Source: Verrucomicrobiota bacterium
Lineage (GTDB): Bacteria; Verrucomicrobiota; Verrucomicrobiia; Opitutales; Coraliomargaritaceae
DNA length: 37,974 bases
Assembly: GCA_030829145.1 (NCBI GenBank)
Contig: JAURBE010000008.1
Location: forward strand, 1 to 37,974
Direction of reading: 5' to 3'
The notes under the pieces were generated by a model. It worked only from the letters and a program-made list of their open reading frames with translations. It was not told where the DNA came from and did not search any database. Below are positions 1 through 8,351 of this stretch, one piece after another (positions within the stretch are counted from its first letter, which is position 1; every line of letters begins with the position of its first letter). The position numbers were made by a program, and so were the translations under genes.

Positions 1-226
1 CGTACACAATTTTACCATCATCTGTAATCGCGATTAAAATCGAGTTTTTGTCGAGGTCGTTGGCTGAGGCGGCTTCGGGGCGCTGCACATCCACGCCAGT
101 TTCTTCGACGAAGACGGTTGTGACGATGAAGAAAATTAACAGGATGAAGACAATATCAATCAGTGGGGAGACATTGATCTCATCGGCTTTTTGCGATTGT
201 GAGAAAATGAGGCGGCGTGATTTCAT
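1..226 (-). CDS. exbD: ExbD/TolR-type biopolymer transport protein (N-terminal part; runs off the left edge)
   Basis: This inner-membrane protein forms part of the proton channel that energises TonB. About 75 codons are visible from the ATG at 226: a short basic cytoplasmic start, the hallmark segment [18 protein letters not shown] with its proton-carrying aspartate in the single membrane helix, then the beginning of the periplasmic domain. The start overlaps the stop of the exbB-like gene as ATGA, so translation is probably coupled. It is the fourth gene of the leftward DUF3450-TtpC-ExbB-ExbD operon. In Vibrio-type TonB2 clusters a tonB gene and a TPR protein follow, so these are expected beyond the window. 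The family call is firm; the C-terminus is not seen. Confidence 0.92.
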   Translation of the reverse strand, partial: MKSRRLIFSQSQKADEINVSPLIDIVFILLIFFIVTTVFVEETGVDVQRPEAASANDLDKNSILIAITDDGKIVY

Positions 227-819
227 TTGGAGGCGAGGGTCACGTTGTAATATTCGAGGCGCGCAATACAGCGTTCGAGTTGGTTGCGGCGCTGTATAAT
301 AAAGGAGAGCACCACTAATGCCGGAATCGATACCAGTAGGCCGGTTTGAGTGGTGATCAAGGCTTCTGAAATGCCTTCGATCATATTTTCAAATTTACTG
401 CCATGCGGAACAATCATGCCGTTGAAAGTTACCAGCATACCAGTCACCGTGCCCAGTAACCCGACGAGTGGACCGGCGGTAATGATGATCGCTAAGAAAC
501 GTATCCGGCGATTGATAATGGGGAGATATTCCTGACGTACTTGTTTAAAGTGACGCCGCACTTCATGTGTTGAAGTCGCCTCGGTTAGCAGCAGTTGCTT
601 TAAGGTGATGAGGCTGTTGGAGAGCTCAGATTTTAGTGCATCATCAGAGAGTTGATATACTTTACTACGTAGTAAAAAATGCATTCGTAGGCGCAAGTAT
701 AGATCCAATGCTGTATAATACATGAAGACTGCGAGTCCCAGTAGGGGGAGCATCAGCCAACCACCTGCGGTCCAAACACGAAGGGCTTCCTGATAAAGAC
801 TGTGAGAGTGGTTGAGCAC
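223..819 (-). CDS. exbB: ExbB/TolQ/MotA-family proton channel subunit (short form)
   Basis: A 198-residue inner-membrane protein that with ExbD uses the proton gradient to drive TonB. Hydrophobic segments occur near residues 19-40, 105-130 and 150-175. The family signature is [20 protein letters not shown] followed by [21 protein letters not shown], which line the channel. The start is a GTG at 819, 11 bases after the stop of the preceding TtpC-like gene; the stop overlaps exbD by 4 bases. Its length matches the short ExbB2-type partner found beside a longer TtpC protein in Vibrio TonB2 systems. TolQ is the alternative, but the DUF3450 and iron-transport context favours an ExbB role. Confidence 0.9.
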   Translation of the reverse strand: MLNHSHSLYQEALRVWTAGGWLMLPLLGLAVFMYYTALDLYLRLRMHFLLRSKVYQLSDDALKSELSNSLITLKQLLLTEATSTHEVRRHFKQVRQEYLPIINRRIRFLAIIITAGPLVGLLGTVTGMLVTFNGMIVPHGSKFENMIEGISEALITTQTGLLVSIPALVVLSFIIQRRNQLERCIARLEYYNVTLASK

Positions 820-830
820 AGTTAGTTATT

Positions 831-2219
831 TTACTTATTTCGAGACAGAGTATTAAGCAGTGCCACCGAAAGCTTTTCTATATGCGCCATAACTCCTGAC
901 ACCTTGCGCGAGAGTAGGGCATGGATGATCAATGCGGGGATGGCCAAGACTAGACCCAGTTCAGTGGTGATCAGTGCTTCAGAGATGCCTGAGATAAGAG
1001 GCTTCGGGTCCCCCGCTCCAAATACTCGCATTAAGTTGAAAGTCTTGATAATGCCTGTCACAGTTCCGAGTAGGCCCAGCAGCGGGGCGACCGATGCAGT
1101 GACTGCGATGATATTTAAATAGCGCTCCAGCTTTGGTTGCGTATGTAGCATCGACTCATACATAGCCTCTTCGACCAATTCGATCGACTCCTCGCTATGC
1201 TCGACTGCTTGCACTAACATGGCTCGAGCCGGCTCTGGTTGCGCTTGAGCCAACTTTAAGGCCTCAGATTGCTTGTTTGTCCGCAGCAATTTGGCAATGT
1301 CGTAGATGGTGTTCGGTGCAGGTTGGCGAATGGACATGATCTGCGCGAATTTAAACAGGGCGACCATGGTGGCTACGAATGCAAATGCGATGATTGGGTA
1401 AACCCAAATGCCGCCTTTTTTCAAGTGTACGAATAGGCTGTCTTTGGTGCTTTGTAGCGCAAGTGCATTGCCTAGGCTTAGATCCATTGGCAGCTCACCT
1501 CTTCCACTTTGCATGAGCGAAACGATCTGATCGGAAGACTCTGTATCAATGATCTGGATACGCGCTTGTAGCGCTTTAGTCTCCTCAACGATTCCTGATT
1601 CTTCGCCACTGAAGTAAAGCAGTGGGCCGAGTTGTAGGAATTGCCCATTCGTTAAGCGCCCCTCGGAGTTGAGTGCTTGCCCGCCATATTGCTTGCCGCC
1701 GAGTAGCTCCTGGATCCGTTCGACGGAGCCGTTGATCAGGGTCAGCGAAGATTGGAGACGTTCACTGTGAGTGGCTTCTGGATTTTCGAGTAGCAGGTTG
1801 AGCGCTCGAATCGCTTCGCCGTAATCGGCCAGCTCGCCGACGGACAAACTACTCTCGTAGCTACTGTTGTATTCACTGAGCAGGGAGCCGGTGATATAGT
1901 TGTATTCTTGCCGTAGCGATTCGACGTTATTTCGGAGAGTTTGTAGGTCAAGGCTGCGGCTATCGTCTGCTTTACGTGCTTCGTTGAGTGCGCTACGCTG
2001 TTGTTTAGCAACGAGTTCTAGCTCACGAAGATTGCGAGCTAATGGGATCTGTTGATCTTTGATTTGCTGACGCTGCGCAGTTAGGCGACTCACGGCATCA
2101 TCTAGTTTGGCCAACTGAGTCGCCTGTAGGCTGGCAAGATCTTGACCGAAGGATGTAGTCGCAAGGGCGAGTGAACTGAGGCCCAGTATGAATATGGATT
2201 TTAAATACTTCACAGGCAT
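831..2219 (-). CDS. TtpC-like long ExbB-family protein with a periplasmic coiled-coil domain
   Basis: 462 residues. A signal peptide occupies about residues 1-25 (LALATTSFGQ), then a charged, Leu/Gln/Arg-rich coiled-coil region (about 30-115) and a periplasmic linker. The MotA/TolQ/ExbB domain covers about 265-455, with membrane segments near IWVYPIIAFAFVATMVAL and [20 protein letters not shown] and the motif [20 protein letters not shown]. This matches TtpC, the extra ExbB-like component of Vibrio TonB2 systems. The ATG at 2219 lies inside the end of the DUF3450 gene (10-base overlap), so the two are translationally coupled. Architecture and order are seen directly; a function in energising TonB-dependent uptake is inferred from known TtpC systems. 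Confidence 0.88.
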   Translation of the reverse strand: MPVKYLKSIFILGLSSLALATTSFGQDLASLQATQLAKLDDAVSRLTAQRQQIKDQQIPLARNLRELELVAKQQRSALNEARKADDSRSLDLQTLRNNVESLRQEYNYITGSLLSEYNSSYESSLSVGELADYGEAIRALNLLLENPEATHSERLQSSLTLINGSVERIQELLGGKQYGGQALNSEGRLTNGQFLQLGPLLYFSGEESGIVEETKALQARIQIIDTESSDQIVSLMQSGRGELPMDLSLGNALALQSTKDSLFVHLKKGGIWVYPIIAFAFVATMVALFKFAQIMSIRQPAPNTIYDIAKLLRTNKQSEALKLAQAQPEPARAMLVQAVEHSEESIELVEEAMYESMLHTQPKLERYLNIIAVTASVAPLLGLLGTVTGIIKTFNLMRVFGAGDPKPLISGISEALITTELGLVLAIPALIIHALLSRKVSGVMAHIEKLSVALLNTLSRNK

Positions 2220-2989
2220 TCGTTTTGTAGTTCGATCGGCAGTGCGATGAAACGTGCCTCTTGAGTACTATTGTTCGCGATTGCAATCACGTCCGCAATT
2301 GCTGGGGATAGTTCAGGTTGAGAAATCCATTGCCAACCACTGCTATCTGCTTGTCGGTAGCCAGCATCGTCGCCAGAGCGTGTGCGGTAGTAGGCAGCAC
2401 CTAGGCCTATGTAGATCGATTCTACTTCACCCTGACTGCCATCGCCGAGGGTTCGAATTTCTTCATGTACGGTGATAGAGCGGTCGAATTTATTAATTGT
2501 ATTTAAAATACCAACAACGGTTTGCATACGCTCGGCGATGCCGAGTGTAGAGTTCTCGGGATCATTGGGAATGCGTTGAAACAAGCCGACGAGTTGAATG
2601 CAAAGTGGTTCAGGCAGCGCTGATTTTAAATTGATTAACTTTGGTTCGATTTCAGCAAGAAATTTTGCGATCTGCTGTCGGCCAGTATTGAGAGATTGTT
2701 GTTCAGTGACTAATTCGGCACGCACGGCATCGGCATCGGTAGCAGTCGCTTTAATTTTCTGCAGTGACTCATCCAGCGTGGTGATTTCTGCCTGGGTGAC
2801 TTTAGTCAAGTCGTTGAGCAGGGTGTGAGTCGCTTCCCATTGAATGGCTTCACTGGAAATAGCTTTTTCTGTCGCAACCCACTCCTTGACGATCGTACGT
2901 GTGGATTCGATGGCGATCGATCCAGATGCGGATAGCACAAGGATCAGGATTGCAAAGCTGTTGATATAGATGTGTTTGTGGATGAACAT
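2210..2989 (-). CDS. DUF3450-family periplasmic protein, first gene of the TonB operon
   Basis: About 259 residues from the ATG at 2989. The chosen start gives a clean signal peptide (MFIHKHIYINSFAILILVLS, cleaved after about ASGSIA). An in-frame ATG at 3022 would add 11 residues, but it sits directly on the Fur-like palindrome at 3007-3021, so the later start is preferred. The mature protein begins with a helical, coiled-coil-like stretch (about 25-110) and ends in a compact domain containing YIGLGAAYYR. DUF3450 proteins are regularly encoded ahead of TtpC/ExbB/ExbD/TonB sets; their biochemical role is not established. The 3' end overlaps the TtpC-like gene by 10 bases. Confidence 0.85.
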   Translation of the reverse strand: MFIHKHIYINSFAILILVLSASGSIAIESTRTIVKEWVATEKAISSEAIQWEATHTLLNDLTKVTQAEITTLDESLQKIKATATDADAVRAELVTEQQSLNTGRQQIAKFLAEIEPKLINLKSALPEPLCIQLVGLFQRIPNDPENSTLGIAERMQTVVGILNTINKFDRSITVHEEIRTLGDGSQGEVESIYIGLGAAYYRTRSGDDAGYRQADSSGWQWISQPELSPAIADVIAIANNSTQEARFIALPIELQNECL

Positions 2990-3006
2990 GGCGAGCGGAT
3001 TTAAAT

Positions 3007-3021
3007 TGAGACAGAATCTCA
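3007..3021. promoter_or_regulatory. Fur-like operator palindrome (TGAGA-N5-TCTCA)
   Basis: The sequence TGAGACAGAATCTCA matches 11 of the 14 fixed positions of the Fur-box form TGAGAATNATTCTCA and has perfect 5-base arms. It lies 18 bases upstream of the preferred DUF3450 start, where a bound repressor would block the TonB operon. The same arms and spacing recur at 7693-7707 in front of the PchR-like regulator. Binding by Fur is inferred; no fur gene is in the window. Confidence 0.6.
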
Positions 3022-3140
3022 TAGTTTGAGTTGCAGGGAAGCAAGCCTATGAGTACTGTAATTTACACTAAATAATAGCAAAGTGATACTTTGGTTTCTG
3101 CCCGAATAAGGAGTAAAATTAGCTATTTTGTAAAATAGAT

Positions 3141-3149
3141 TGGTATACT
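3141..3149 (+). promoter_or_regulatory. Possible extended -10 promoter element for the Fe(III) ABC transporter operon
   Basis: TGGTATACT fits an extended -10 (TGn plus TATACT, 5 of 6 to consensus). It lies about 120 bases upstream of the ATG of the binding-protein gene, in an otherwise gene-free spacer of 280 bases between divergent operons. No good -35 hexamer is visible 16-18 bases upstream, which extended -10 promoters can tolerate. Weak evidence. Confidence 0.3.
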
Positions 3150-3269
3150 GCATTTCATATGCGGGTCATTTTCCTCCGTACTCGAGTAGTTTTTTAAGGA
3201 GATTTTTTGTTAGTCTTGTTATTTTTTGGGTGTGCTCTATGCCCATCTGCATCTTCTTTTCCAATTACA

Positions 3270-4280
3270 ATGAAAGCTCTCACTTTATATATTCTCAGTG
3301 CAATGGCATTTTGTTCAGTATCGCTGGCAGACACATTGACGATTTATAGTTACCGACACTATGAGAGCGATGTGTTGCTCTTTGAGAAATTTACTAAGCA
3401 GACAGGTATTAAAGTCGAAGTTGTAAAAAGTAAGGCCGGTGCATTGCTGGAGCGATTAAAGGCTGAGGGAGATCAGACACCTGCAGATATTCTGATTACC
3501 TCAGATGCGGGGCGCTTACATCAGGCAAGCGAAGCGGGTGTACTCCAACCGCTTAAATCTGCATTTCTCGAACAGCGCGTGCCCGTCAATCTGCGAGATC
3601 CTGAGGGTTATTGGTTTGGTTTTACTCAGCGTGCTCGTGTGTTTGTGTATGCGCCTGACCGGGTCAATGAGAAAGAGTTGAGTACTTACGAAGGCCTAGC
3701 CAATGAGGATTGGCGCGGGCGTGTGCTTGTGCGCTCTTCGGCCAATGTCTACAATCAGTCGTTGTTGTCTTCATTGATTGATTCCAATGGTAAGCGGCAG
3801 GCCATACAGTGGGCTGAGGCCGTGCGCAACAATATGGCGCGTGCACCGCAAGGTAGTGATCGAGACCAAATGCGAGCGGTTGTCGCGGGTTTAGCGGATG
3901 TTGCGATCGTCAACACGTACTATTTGGGTCTGTTGGCTAACTCGGATAATCAGAAAGATCGTGATGTCGCGGCACAATTGAAGATCTTTTTTCCGAACCA
4001 AGCAGAACGCGGGACCCACGTGAATGTGAGTGGTGCTGGCATTGTTGCAGGGACGGACAGTGTCGAAGCAGCTAAGCAGTTTCTTGAGTATTTGGCTACA
4101 GATGAAGCGCAGTCCGTTTTTCCTAGTGCAACTTATGAATACCCAGTTGTGCCAGGCATTGCATGGTCACCATTGCAATTGCAGTGGGGGACGTTCAAAG
4201 CTGATACGATCAGTTTGGCTCGATTGGGCGAGCTGAATGCGGATGCGATTCGCTGCTTTAATCTTGCAGGATGGGAGTAA
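3270..4280 (+). CDS. Fe(III) ABC transporter periplasmic binding protein (FutA/FbpA family)
   Basis: 336 residues from the ATG at 3270, with a typical signal peptide cleaved after about residue 20 (FCSVSLA-DT). The mature protein opens with LTIYSYRHYESD and carries NTYYLG (Tyr217-Tyr218), the paired tyrosines that coordinate ferric iron in FutA/FbpA proteins; Tyr26, His30 and Tyr31 are further candidate ligands. It delivers iron to the permease encoded immediately downstream. A TTG at 3207 preceded by AAGGAG would give a 357-residue product with a second hydrophobic leader; the ATG start is preferred because it makes a normal exported protein. It is divergent from the TonB operon and so shares its regulatory spacer. 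Confidence 0.9.
   Translation: MKALTLYILSAMAFCSVSLADTLTIYSYRHYESDVLLFEKFTKQTGIKVEVVKSKAGALLERLKAEGDQTPADILITSDAGRLHQASEAGVLQPLKSAFLEQRVPVNLRDPEGYWFGFTQRARVFVYAPDRVNEKELSTYEGLANEDWRGRVLVRSSANVYNQSLLSSLIDSNGKRQAIQWAEAVRNNMARAPQGSDRDQMRAVVAGLADVAIVNTYYLGLLANSDNQKDRDVAAQLKIFFPNQAERGTHVNVSGAGIVAGTDSVEAAKQFLEYLATDEAQSVFPSATYEYPVVPGIAWSPLQLQWGTFKADTISLARLGELNADAIRCFNLAGWE
4273..4277 (+). promoter_or_regulatory. Ribosome binding site deciding the permease start
   Basis: GGGAG lies five bases before the ATG at 4283. An earlier in-frame ATG at 4271 overlaps the end of the binding-protein gene and has no comparable site, so 4283 is taken as the permease start. Confidence 0.5.
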
Positions 4281-4282
4281 TA

Positions 4283-5911
4283 ATGCGCCCGCAAAATAGG
4301 AAGCAGTTGCAGATCGATTTTTGGTCGGTTGCAGTCGTGCTCTGTGCACTTTTGCTACTGGCGCCATTGATTGCTGTTTTTATTGGTGTTTTTCAGCCGA
4401 CTGAAGAGTGGCAGCACTTGGCGAGCACCGTGCTGCCGGGATACCTGCTAAATACCTTAATCCTAGTGTTTGGCGTGGGGTTGGTCAGTGTTCTTTTTGC
4501 CGTGCCGGCGGCATGGTTTGTTGCTACTTATGATTTTCCCACTCGGCGGTTTTGGAAGTGGGCATTGGTCATGCCGCTGGCCGTGCCGACTTTTGCATCT
4601 GCATTTACTTATTTTGATGTATTAGAATTATCGATACCTTTAATAATTAAGGTCCGTGACGCTTGGGGCTTTGGTGCCTCACAGTGGGTGGAGCGTTTGA
4701 TTCGTTATGGGATGTTGATATTGTTACTTAGCTCTGTACTTTATCCTTATATTTACTTGAGCCTACGCTCGACTTTTTCAAAGCAGCAAGGGGTTTATTT
4801 TGAGGCAGGTCGAATGCTTGGTAAACGTCCTAGCTCGATATTCAGACGGGTTGCTTTGCCGATGGCACGACCGACTTTGATTGCCGGACTTAGCCTAGTG
4901 ATTATGGAGGTCGTCAATGAGTACGGAGCGGTCAACTTGTTCGGTGTTCCGACACTCACTGAAGGTATTTTTCGCACCTGGTTTGGGCTTGGAGATAGAG
5001 CTTCAGGATTACGCTTGGCAGTGATTGTTGTGATTATAGTATTTCCGATTTTAGCCTTCGAAGCCTGGCAACGGAAACGTTTACGCTACGTGGAGGGAGC
5101 GCAGACTAATGTTGCGCATCGTCGAGTTCGGCTTGGATGGCGACGTGCTTGGATTGTCGTATTTTTTTGTGCGTTGCCGGTATTGATTGGTTTTGTATTT
5201 CCAGTGCTGCGTTTAGTGTACTGGGCAATCGTAGCGACTGAGGGGTTCGATTTTGTTGGTTTTTTGGGTCAGGCTGCCCGTAGCTTGGGATTAGCTTCTG
5301 CGACTGCATTATTACTCAGTGTCGTTGCCTTTTTTTTGGCATTCAGTGTGCGAGTAAAAGGCGATTCAAAAGTTTGTAAATTAGTGCAGGCTTCAACTCT
5401 AGGCTATGCGATCCCTAGTGTGGTGACTGCTGTTGGGGTGATGGTTTTATTAGGTAGTATCGACCATCTGTTATCCGATGTATCACTGTCGCTGGTTTTG
5501 AGCGGCAGTCTGTTTGCAATTAGTTTCGCGTATATGGTGCGTTTTATGACTGTGGCCTATCAGCCATTGAATGCGAGCATGCAGGGTGTTTGCACTACAT
5601 TGCATGAAGCTTCGCGTACACTTGGACAGGGCAATTGGCAAAGTTTAACGCGTATACATTGGCCCTTGTTACGGATGAATATCTTGGCCTGTGCGACTTT
5701 GGTTTTTATCGATATCATGAAAGAATTACCCCTGACTTTGGTACTCCGCCCGAGTGATTTTGAGACGTTGGCAACCTTTGCATTCGGTTTTGCTAAAGAG
5801 GGATATATTTATGACTGCGCGTTGCCTTCATTATTGATTATATCTCTTGGGGTTTGGGGCTTGCTTGTGATTGAGCGTTGGGTTGATAAAGAGGCCAGTC
5901 AATCATGTTAG
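4283..5911 (+). CDS. Fe(III) ABC transporter permease, fused two-domain type (FbpB/FutB family)
   Basis: 542 residues, about 12 membrane helices in two homologous halves. Each half has a cytoplasmic EAA loop that contacts the ATPase: EAGRMLGKRPSSIFRRVALP in the first and EASRTLGQGNWQSLTRIHWP in the second. Such fused permeases are usual in ferric iron transporters (FbpB, HitB, FutB). The gene starts two bases after the binding-protein stop and its end overlaps the ATPase start by 7 bases, giving a compact three-gene operon. The iron call rests on the neighbouring binding protein and on family resemblance; a thiamine-type (ThiP) transporter is less likely because the binding protein has the Tyr-Tyr iron motif. 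Confidence 0.9.
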   Translation: MRPQNRKQLQIDFWSVAVVLCALLLLAPLIAVFIGVFQPTEEWQHLASTVLPGYLLNTLILVFGVGLVSVLFAVPAAWFVATYDFPTRRFWKWALVMPLAVPTFASAFTYFDVLELSIPLIIKVRDAWGFGASQWVERLIRYGMLILLLSSVLYPYIYLSLRSTFSKQQGVYFEAGRMLGKRPSSIFRRVALPMARPTLIAGLSLVIMEVVNEYGAVNLFGVPTLTEGIFRTWFGLGDRASGLRLAVIVVIIVFPILAFEAWQRKRLRYVEGAQTNVAHRRVRLGWRRAWIVVFFCALPVLIGFVFPVLRLVYWAIVATEGFDFVGFLGQAARSLGLASATALLLSVVAFFLAFSVRVKGDSKVCKLVQASTLGYAIPSVVTAVGVMVLLGSIDHLLSDVSLSLVLSGSLFAISFAYMVRFMTVAYQPLNASMQGVCTTLHEASRTLGQGNWQSLTRIHWPLLRMNILACATLVFIDIMKELPLTLVLRPSDFETLATFAFGFAKEGYIYDCALPSLLIISLGVWGLLVIERWVDKEASQSC

Positions 5912-6624
5912 AGGTTCAAAATATTTCAAAATCATTTCCAGGGAACGATGTCCCTGCGGTGCATGATGTCTCTTTTCGGGTGGCGTCAGGTGAGTTGCTC
6001 TCCTTAGTAGGTGAAAGTGGTAGCGGTAAAACAACCTTGTTACGCATGATTGCAGGCTTGGAAATACCGGAAGCGGGTCAGATACATACAAACCGTGGAT
6101 GCTTGTTCGGAGAGAACAATTGGGTCGTCCCGGAACAGCGTCGAATTGGGCTGGTTTTTCAAGGAGGGGCACTGTTTCCGCATATGTCAGTGGCGCAGAA
6201 TTTGTGGTATGCAATGGGAAAAATCCCCAAAAGTGAGCTTCAAGATCGTGCTGAAGAATACCTTAAATTGGTGCAATTGAATGGTAAAGCGAACCGCTAT
6301 CCACATGAGTTATCAGGGGGGGAGCGCCAGCGTGTTGCATTGGCACGTGCCTTGGTCGCCAAGCCAGATATTATCTTATTGGATGAGCCTTATAGTAACT
6401 TGGATGTGGCACTCACCGCGGATTTGCGGGAGCAGGTGCGCGATATTTTGCATCAAAAAAAAATCACTGGTGTGCTAGTCACACATGATCCAGCGGATGC
6501 CCGCCATTTTGCTGATCGGATAGCAATACTGCGCAAAGGAGTGTTAGTCCAACTGGGGCTTGTAAAGGATGTGGTTGATCATCCCTGCGATATGTATTGT
6601 AGCTTGCTGATACGCGGGGGCTAA
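5905..6624 (+). CDS. Fe(III) ABC transporter ATP-binding protein (FbpC/FutC-like, short form)
   Basis: 239 residues. Walker A is GESGSGKTT (36-44), the signature LSGGERQR begins at 136, Walker B ends ILLDEP (Asp160, Glu161), and the switch histidine is His194 in VTHDP. It hydrolyses ATP to drive the permease just upstream. At 239 residues it lacks the roughly 100-residue C-terminal regulatory domain of typical FbpC proteins of about 350 residues, so feedback control through that domain is not expected. It ends 13 bases from the convergent AraC gene, leaving no room for a separate terminator. Confidence 0.9.
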   Translation: MLEVQNISKSFPGNDVPAVHDVSFRVASGELLSLVGESGSGKTTLLRMIAGLEIPEAGQIHTNRGCLFGENNWVVPEQRRIGLVFQGGALFPHMSVAQNLWYAMGKIPKSELQDRAEEYLKLVQLNGKANRYPHELSGGERQRVALARALVAKPDIILLDEPYSNLDVALTADLREQVRDILHQKKITGVLVTHDPADARHFADRIAILRKGVLVQLGLVKDVVDHPCDMYCSLLIRGG

Positions 6625-6637
6625 CACTGGAATCTGA

Positions 6638-7612
6638 TCATGACAGCCTTTGCAGGCATTGATAAGCTTTCGGTAGCAGGCCATGCCGGTCCTTAAAGGC
6701 TCTGGCGAAATGGCTGGCATTCGAGTATCCTACCTCGTTGGCGACTTGTATCACACTATGGCGATCATTCTTTAATAATTCGGCGGCATGGTCCATTCGA
6801 ACTTCACGCAAAAAAGTAAAAGCGGTTTTACCGAGGGTGCTTTTGAAGGCCAATTTTAATTTATGCTCGTTAAGGCAGCCAAGCTTGGAGAGGTCATGGA
6901 TTGAATATTCGCGACCTGGATCATTACGCATCTCTGCGATAATTCTATCAATCGCATCGCGGTCATTTGCATTCAGGGTACGGTTGATTGGATCGCTGTT
7001 TTTTGATTGGCTTAGGATTTCGGCAATCCAGGAAAGCACATTCGATTCCAGGTGCAGACGATGGCGCAGTCCATCGATCGATGAGTTTGCAATTTGTTTC
7101 GAGGCCTCAAATGCGCTGCGTTTCATTTGTCCGCTGTTGAAGGGAACTGGTACAGCTGTATTGGCGAACTGTTCGAGATCAGCGAGGCGCTCGGCATCAG
7201 CACCAAGATCCAAAAGCAAGCGGGTGAGTTCTTGGGAGCAGAGAATCAAATCAATGTGAGCGGTTTCCGAACTCGTGCGGTCAAGGCATAGTGCGGAGTT
7301 AGAAAAGCGGAACCATTGCCCTGGTTCGAGTTTTTCGACGTCGTTATTGATCGCCGTTGCTTTCGCCCAGCCTTTGTTGACATAGCCGAGTACCAGTCGC
7401 TCCTGATTGAAATCGATATTGATTGCGATGGGGCCATTAATCCGTAGCTCCAAACGTAGGTAATCAAGCCCCTGTTTGAGACAAACACGTTTGGCTGAAA
7501 ACTCACTGTGCGAGTCGTTCCAACTGAGGGATTGAGCTGGTTGGAATGGGCAGGAGATTTCTGCGCCTGCTTGCTCGTGGTGGAATGCGATGCCTGTATT
7601 CGTGCGCTTCAA
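6638..7612 (-). CDS. AraC-family transcriptional regulator, PchR-like
   Basis: 324 residues. The C-terminal third (about 215-322) is a double helix-turn-helix AraC domain: IHDLSKLGCLNEHKLKLAFK, then a second helix pair ending VIQVANEVGYSNASHFARAF. The form with KLKLAFKSTLGKTAFTFLRE is typical of PchR-type regulators of siderophore or iron uptake. The N-terminal region is a divergent sensory domain. The only possible start is TTG at 7612, because a stop lies four codons upstream and no ATG or GTG follows near the N-terminus; no Shine-Dalgarno is evident. The iron role is inferred from the adjacent Fe(III) transporter and the Fur-like box upstream. It may sense a siderophore-iron complex. Confidence 0.85.
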   Translation of the reverse strand: MKRTNTGIAFHHEQAGAEISCPFQPAQSLSWNDSHSEFSAKRVCLKQGLDYLRLELRINGPIAINIDFNQERLVLGYVNKGWAKATAINNDVEKLEPGQWFRFSNSALCLDRTSSETAHIDLILCSQELTRLLLDLGADAERLADLEQFANTAVPVPFNSGQMKRSAFEASKQIANSSIDGLRHRLHLESNVLSWIAEILSQSKNSDPINRTLNANDRDAIDRIIAEMRNDPGREYSIHDLSKLGCLNEHKLKLAFKSTLGKTAFTFLREVRMDHAAELLKNDRHSVIQVANEVGYSNASHFARAFKDRHGLLPKAYQCLQRLS

Positions 7613-7689
7613 TGAATGGTATTATCTATTTGAGATGTATGGGTGTCACTCATGAGCAAAGCATGGTGTCCAGCATTTATAGCTAATGC

Positions 7690-7710
7690 TAATGAGACTT
7701 ACTCTCATTA
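7690..7710 (-). promoter_or_regulatory. Fur-like operator over the promoter of the PchR-like regulator
   Basis: The arms TAATGAGA and TCTCATTA form a perfect 8-base inverted repeat around CTTAC. The core 7693-7707 (TGAGACTTACTCTCA) matches 12 of 14 fixed positions of TGAGAATNATTCTCA. On the minus strand a TATAAA -10 hexamer sits at 7681-7676, so the palindrome covers the expected -35 region, where a repressor would act. This is typical of Fur control of a PchR-like activator. Fur itself is inferred. Confidence 0.65.
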
Positions 7711-7792
7711 ATGGAATGTCTGCAACATTTTTATTCTATTTTGAGTATGGTATGAGTTGAGCGACACAAGACTCCTTGCTGATGTCTAACAT

Positions 7793-8254
7793 TTAACTGA
7801 GTCTTAGAATTCCGCCAGTAAGGATACGTGCACGCAAGCCGCCGTGGCCCTTCAAATAATCTTCAGCGCCGGGGGCAATTGCCTGATCCATCCAGTAACA
7901 GGGGCGGCATTCTTCGACACCTTCAAATTCAATGCCTTGTATACTGAAGCGTTGGCCAATTAAGTGATTCAGATCGCTTCCTGAGGTGAGTATGTTGCGA
8001 CGGAATAGAGCCGGATCTAAGTCGGGTAACCCGCATTGCTCTTTAATACGAATATACACGGTCCAATCAAAGAAGGTGATCTGTCCTTTGAAGTTTTCTT
8101 TATGGTCTAGGTAACGATCATTCGCCAGACCACGACCTGCAAGACATTCAACTGAAGCTACTTTTTCGATACCATGCTCGAGTCTGTTTTTGCCATGCCG
8201 TCCGACGAAGTCATGACCAGCGGAGATGTAGATGGCTTTGATTGCTATATCCAT
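7793..8254 (-). CDS. MOSC-domain protein
   Basis: 153 residues, essentially one MOSC domain. It has the glycine-rich start HGIEKV...CLAGRGLANDRY, FRRNILTSG (typical of MOSC beta strands) and EECRPCYWMD with Cys116 and Cys119; the conserved MOSC cysteine is thought to carry sulfur or contact the cofactor. MOSC proteins bind or deliver molybdenum cofactor or transfer sulfur. It is the last gene of the leftward Moco operon, 97 bases after moaE, which supports a cofactor-related role. It resembles the short stand-alone YiiM-like class rather than the MoaB/MOSC fusions. The exact substrate is unknown. Confidence 0.85.
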   Translation of the reverse strand: MDIAIKAIYISAGHDFVGRHGKNRLEHGIEKVASVECLAGRGLANDRYLDHKENFKGQITFFDWTVYIRIKEQCGLPDLDPALFRRNILTSGSDLNHLIGQRFSIQGIEFEGVEECRPCYWMDQAIAPGAEDYLKGHGGLRARILTGGILRLS

Positions 8255-8351
8255 GTGACTGAATCTGATAATCGGGTGGCATGTAAGTCTGCCACAAAGA
8301 ATTATTTTACTGCAGCGTCTACCATAATGCGGCGATCACGCAGACTATTTT

